64,000 nt of DNA, from NCBI GenBank assembly GCA_002682825.1, contig NOKP01000031.1, forward strand, positions 248,001-312,000, written 5' to 3'. Under the pieces are notes generated by a model. It did no database searches. It had not been told where the DNA came from and worked only from the letters and a program-made list of their open reading frames with translations. The translations under genes and the position numbers were made by a program. Source of the DNA: Neonectria sp. B-13. Lineage: Eukaryota > Ascomycota > Sordariomycetes > Hypocreales > Nectriaceae. Positions 59,337 to 64,000 of this stretch are shown here, one piece after another; position 1 is the stretch's first letter; every line of letters starts with the position of its first letter.

Positions 59337-61274
59337 CTAAGTTCCTTCATCGGGCTTTTGGCCGTAGACGACGTGTCTGTGATAGGACAAGGTCAGTTCG
59401 TGTCTCTGGGTGCAGGAGGACTCTTGAACAGAAGTCGAGGGCTGGGCTTACATCGGCCACCAAGCGTGGATTTGCTTGTTCCTCATGTCGGTTCGCACCT
59501 TGCTGAGGAAGACTTCAACCTCTTCGGAGCTCCAACCCAAGGCACGGGTGAATAGGGCCATGCTGAGACCGGAAAGGCCGCCAGCAATGTTGTTACAGCA
59601 CCAAAAGCCTGTTCTAATATCAGTGTCCCTAATCTTTCATTCTCTGGGGGATGACATACCGAGCTCCTTGTAGTAGGGATCCGCTGGCCATGGGTTCATG
59701 GGCCACTTGTAAATGACCTCGGTAACATTCACAAAGCCTGCATCGATCATCTGCTGCTTGTACTCAGCTGCGCTTTCGGCCGATCTTCCAAAGATGCCCG
59801 TCGACTTGATCATCAGTTGGGACCACTGGTTGATGTACGAGTCTTCCTTTACTGTGCTGTCATCGCATCTCAGGGGGAAGCAGATATCCTGCATCTCGAG
59901 CCAACCTCCGGGAGTGAGGCCGTCAAAGCTCTGCTTCATGAATCTAGGCCAATCACCGAAAGAGCCAGTCATCATGCGAGCGAAGACAAGGTCGAACTTG
60001 TAGCTGAAGGTCCAATCATCTTCGAGATCGTCAACCTGGAATGAGAGGTTTGCGGGAACACTGGCAACGGGTTAGCGCCTAACGGGTTTTAAAATTGACC
60101 GTAGCTGTGACGATGGAAGAAGGGGATTGGTCAAGTTGATCAACTGGGTACACAGCTTTCAGAGCAGGGAGTCATACAATGAGGGTTGGATGGGGCTGAT
60201 GTCAATCCCAATGACCTTTGACAGCATATGTTAGATGTGGGTTCATGGCGAGAAGCTTATGGGTAGTAGGCCAAACTATACCTCTGTCTCGGGGTGGTCA
60301 TCGGCTGTTGCCAAGGGTGGTTAGGTCAGTGTTCGCACGAAGCTATGGGAGTCTCGCGTACCAAAATCAATCGCCCAAACACCAGTACCAGTACCGGCGT
60401 CAAGGCAGCGACCAATGGGCTTATCCTTGTCTACTGGACAGTGGAACAGCTTTCCGTTGAAGGTAAGGGCGAACAGATGATGCTGGAGGTCTAGTGAGGA
60501 TGATTAGCATATGGGTTGTCGATCTTCAACGGGTTCGGTAAGGCACTCTGGGGCTTCCAGAAACCGGTGGGAATAGATGCGGGTTTTTGTAGGGGTCGCC
60601 TTACCTAGCCGTTCTTGCTCAGACTAAGAGAAGGGAGCCACGAGGTTAGCGAGCGCTACGTGTGCAGGGGTGTTGGTCCGCGGCACAAGAGTCGGACAGC
60701 TCGACAGGGCTTCTTACAGCGTCATTCGGGAGCACATATCCAACTAGAGAAAACGTCATCAGCACATTTGATGCTCGGGGCCTTGGGCTTCTAGGCCGAC
60801 ATACTGGACTCCTTGTAGGAGTGATAAGTGCGGCCATTCTCGGAGCGGTACTGGAGGATGCTGGAGCGCATCGACGCTGTGGAGCTGGCGGCATCGTCCT
60901 GCAGGTGCGGGAAAAGAGACACGCCACGTTAGTCAGGACTCAAGAATCAGGTGGTTGGATTGGGCCTTGGAGGTGAGATAAAAAAGGCCTCTGGATATTT
61001 GGGACTTACTCCGAGGGCCGAGTCGTCATCGGCAACGTCGTCGTCGGTGAGCTATTCGGAGTCAAGATTGCTCAGTTTTGGATCCTTTGCCGTTTATAGG
61101 GATTTTCCTCACCTCAGCGGTCAACAGCCGCGACTCATCACCCTCGGTATCGTGGCCAGGAGAGGACTTGGCTGACGACGCGGGGCTCGGGGTTCTAGAC
61201 GCCTTCTTCTGGACGGCTGCTGCGGGCGGAGGCGCGTCCTCCTTCTGCTTCTCTACGGGGGCATCATCAGCCAT
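59337..61274 (-). CDS. LaeA-like SAM-dependent methyltransferase (paralogue 2), 11 exons
   Basis: Eleven exons on the minus strand encode 376 aa: 61274-61113, 61051-61010, 60898-60805, 60743-60718 (26 nt), 60623-60605 (19 nt), 60490-60362, 60304-60282 (23 nt), 60215-60178 (38 nt), 60060-59660, 59608-59452 and 59376-59337. All joins keep frame. The N-terminus is acidic and Pro/Ala-rich. Family landmarks are YRSENGRTYHSYKES, CLDAGTGTGVWAIDFA (SAM motif I), VIGIDISPIQPSL, GGWLEMQDICFP, WPMNPWPADPYYKELG and the end WPIHVVYGQKPDEGT. The order matches paralogue 1, but introns are far more numerous. The last intron again starts inside an ATG TAA. The product probably methylates a small molecule or protein; a regulatory LaeA-type role is only a possibility. 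Confidence 0.87.
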
Positions 61275-62813
61275 GGCCGTGTTCCTCTGTCGTGCTCAGC
61301 GTGACGGATGGTGGTGAGGGTGGCTGGTGGTTGATCTGCTGCCGCAACAGAGCAGACGCAGGTGGTTTATTAGAGAAGCAATTCTCTCAAGAGGCGCAGA
61401 CAGACGGGACAGGACAGGATCGGAGAATTCAAGGGTTCTGGGATTCCCCTCCACACAAAAATTGGTAGGTCCGGTACGTACGCACGGCGATGGAGCGGGC
61501 AATGGCAATGGGGCAATGGGGATCTTACGGTTCGCCCTGTATTCATGGCTGGTGCGGTGCTAAATGAATGCCAGTAAACGGGAGCCCCGGTACTGTGATA
61601 ACGTGGCTCCAGACTCATCAGTCGCGGGACCTAGAATGCTAGACCAACGTATGACCAACACAGGATAGCATCACCCAGGGCTTGCTGACGTGTCCATTAG
61701 TGGCCAGCTAGCCATGTGACAGCGCTGCAACTCCCAGTAATGAGGGAGAGGGAACCGAGGATGCAGAGGAGCGCAGGGAACAGGCCGCGGACGGCAGAGC
61801 TGCAATGGTCTCTAGCGTATGCGGGTGTACAGGGGACGGGGACGGGGGACTGTCCTTCGGGACGACAGGGAGCTCTTTTCTGAGTGATGGATGTGCCTTG
61901 GTGAGAGCTCAGACGGCGAGTGACGGAGGGAGGGATGGAGGTACCGGTGGTGAAGTCTGAGACAATGACTAGCCTTCAGACTAGTCTAATTGATGGTTGT
62001 CGCACCAAGATTAACTAACTACTTGTTCGGTATTCAATGTGAATGACCTAGAACAAACCGAAGAAGAGAGAAGAGAACACAATGGAACTCTCAAAAGAGG
62101 GCCCTCTAAGCTAGTTATCCGCATGCAGTCATCTGCTTCAGTGCGTCCCGGGCTTCAATATGCACCTAGTGGCTTGCGCCAAGACACGCCGTGAGGCTCG
62201 AGCCGCCGCCCGGCTCCCCGTAGCGAACCGTCGCGGGTTCCCAGGATTCCACTCCCACTTTCCCACCCTCTAGACTCGAGTTCCCGGCGCTTGGGTCCTC
62301 GTCGACGAGCCCGGGGGGGGATAAATAGCGCGCCCCTTACCCTCCTATCGGGAGGCTGGGGTTAGTGATCCGTGATCTGGGTCACGCTAGAAACGCCCAT
62401 CCAGCTTTGCCGAATTCCAGCTCTCCGCTTCTAGAGCGGATAGACGGGATGCCGGTAGAAGTGGGAAAGGCAAGCAGAGTTTGAGAGAGGATTATTGATG
62501 ATCCATCCGTTCCCGAAAGCTCGAGCTGTTCGTCGCCGTTCAGCTGGGATGCGATGGAAACCCCTCGCGTTCTCTTCCCACGGCGCTGGTCCTGATCCCG
62601 GTAGACAGACAATCCGTCGGTCCGTGCTGCTTCCCCAGCTTTCCCGTCTGTAGACTATCCGTCCGTCTGTCTGACTGTTGCTCTGTCTGTCCGTCGTTCC
62701 CCCGTCACTCTGCCTCGTCATCGCAGCCAATACGCAGCTTGCATAGCCGCCGCGCAGCAGCAAAGGTAGCATTGCAGCCATCACACAGGACACTCGTTAA
62801 ACTGCGACCAAAG
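61275..62813. other. Divergent intergenic region, no gene seen
   Basis: This 1.5 kb separates the starts of methyltransferase 2 and the P450. It has a G-run next to ataaata near 62310-62327 and a long pyrimidine-rich, tctgtccgt-like stretch at about 62640-62710 that probably belongs to the P450 leader. No coding remnant is seen. Confidence 0.5.
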
Positions 62814-64000
62814 ATGAGCTTGACTATCGCACTTTCCGCCTTCTTCGCGGGCAGCCGTCCCTCGCTCGCAATTGCGGGTTTCCTGGTGGCCGCCTTCATT
62901 GCGTGGTTCTTCATCTCGACTTGGGTGCAGTACAACCGGCTGCGTCACTTCAAGGGCCCGCTGGTTGCCTCACTGTCCAAGTGGTGGCTCATCCGGACAG
63001 TGGGGAATGGCAGGGCGTACCTCGACTTCTGGGAGGTCAATAAGAGATACGGTTAGTAGCCATCACTTCTCAGCTCGCGTTTCTTTTTGTTGGCTCTGCT
63101 TTCCGCCTCTCCGTTTCACGTTGAGCATCCTCCGCCGTCACAAAACACACTCAACAAGTGACCCGTCATTTTCCAAACACTCTTCCCGTCTGCTTCATCA
63201 TGCACTTGCTGATCATTTCCAGGCTCCATCGCCCGCGTTGGCCCAAACGACCTCATCACGGATGACCCGGATCTCATGAAGCACATTCTTGGCGTCAGAA
63301 CCGAATATCGCCGCTCTGACTGGTACGACGGAATGCGCTTTGACCCTGCCAGCAACAACATTCTGTCGTGGCGGGACGAAGATGAGCACTTCAAGCTGCG
63401 AACCAAGATGGCTGCTGGGGTACGTACTTGTGTGCCTATCCGATGCATTCCTCACTTGCCCATCTCTCACATGCTGTGTGATTACTCTGGACGCTAACTT
63501 GCAGGTTCTCAACAATAGTATGGCGGTCGAGAAGTCGAGAATCTTGAGCCCAAAATTGATAAGAATATTCTATCATTCATCCAACTCCTCAGAAAATACG
63601 CTGCAGAAAGTAAACCAGTCGACTTTGGCCGCAAGGCTCAGTTCTTTACTCTCGACGTCATCTCTGATCTGGCCTTTGGGAAGCCTTTTGGATTCATCGA
63701 AACTGATTCAGATGTTTACGAGTACATCGGAACAACGGAAGAGACCCTGCCCATGGTTATGGTGACCACGGTGATGCCCGTCTTAGTCAAGATTCTGAGC
63801 CATCCGCTCCTCAAACGCCTCCTGCCATCGGAAAAAGATCGATTGGGATTTGGAAGAGTTATGGGGTGAGTTCTCAGATCATCTTGTTGCGCTTCTGAAA
63901 GGGTGTCTTGTCTAATGCGTGTCTTAGAATCGCCAAGGAGGTTGCAGCAGAGAGATTCGGCCCAGACAAGAAGATCCAAAAGGATATGCTGGGATCGTTT
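62814..64000 (+). CDS. Cytochrome P450, pisatin-demethylase-like (partial, cut by window end)
   Basis: Four exons lie in the window, 62814-63051, 63223-63419, 63519-63865 and 63928-64000 (continuing beyond the edge), giving the first 285 codons. The N-terminus has one membrane anchor (IAGFLVAAFIAWFFIS). Motifs follow for the family of fungal pisatin demethylase-type P450s: LRHFKGPLVASLSKWWLI, ARVGPNDLITDDPDLMKHIL, WRDEDEHFKLRTKMAAGY and FFTLDVISDLAFGKPFGF. The heme loop lies outside. The enzyme probably hydroxylates or demethylates a plant or fungal compound; the substrate is unknown. It is divergent from the methyltransferase 2 gene. Confidence 0.88.

Overview
The window is nuclear DNA from a filamentous ascomycete (Pezizomycotina, most likely a Sordariomycete). 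This is read from many short 47-160 bp spliceosomal introns with GT..AG ends, fungal-specific families (Fta4, Zn2Cys6 factor, Pth11-like rhodopsin-domain receptor, PDR-type ABC transporter, LaeA-like methyltransferases, GH64) and gene remnants whose stop codons fit C-to-T (RIP-like) decay. I do not assign a genus. All exon structures were derived by hand from splice sites and reading-frame continuity; spans below run from start codon to stop codon with introns inside.

Region 1-26 kb is mostly ordinary gene space. It holds a GH3 beta-glucosidase with a PA14 insert (+), a DUF2306 membrane protein (-), the kinetochore protein Fta4 (+), a cytochrome P450 with a 7-nt microexon (-), a carotenoid cleavage oxygenase (+), the Fe-S scaffold Isu1 (-), the deubiquitinase Ubp14 (+), the spindle-checkpoint protein Mad2 (-) and a secreted GH64 beta-1,3-glucanase (+).

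Region 26-39.5 kb is accessory and partly decayed. It contains a pseudogene with three in-frame stops, an apparently intact APH-fold kinase, a broken Pth11-like receptor overlapping a frameshifted C2H2 zinc-finger gene, an intact thioredoxin with an unusual CPPC active site, a 4.1 kb stretch without recognisable genes, an intact Pth11-like membrane protein, and an AT-rich block with a GH3 remnant.

Region 39.5-54 kb is rich in transport functions: an MFS drug/H+ antiporter (-), a bacterial-type glycerate kinase (+), an MFS pump of the trichothecene-efflux type (+), a full-size PDR ABC transporter (-) and, divergent from it, a very short Zn2Cys6 protein (+) that could be its regulator.

Region 54-64 kb begins with about 1.2 kb of AT-rich DNA, then has two LaeA-like SAM methyltransferases flanking an acid-ceramidase/NAAA-like amidase (all -), and a pisatin-demethylase-like P450 (+) cut by the window edge. 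The methyltransferases share an unusual 3' gene architecture. This end of the window is the best candidate for an unexplored metabolic or regulatory locus, but nothing in the sequence proves a gene cluster.
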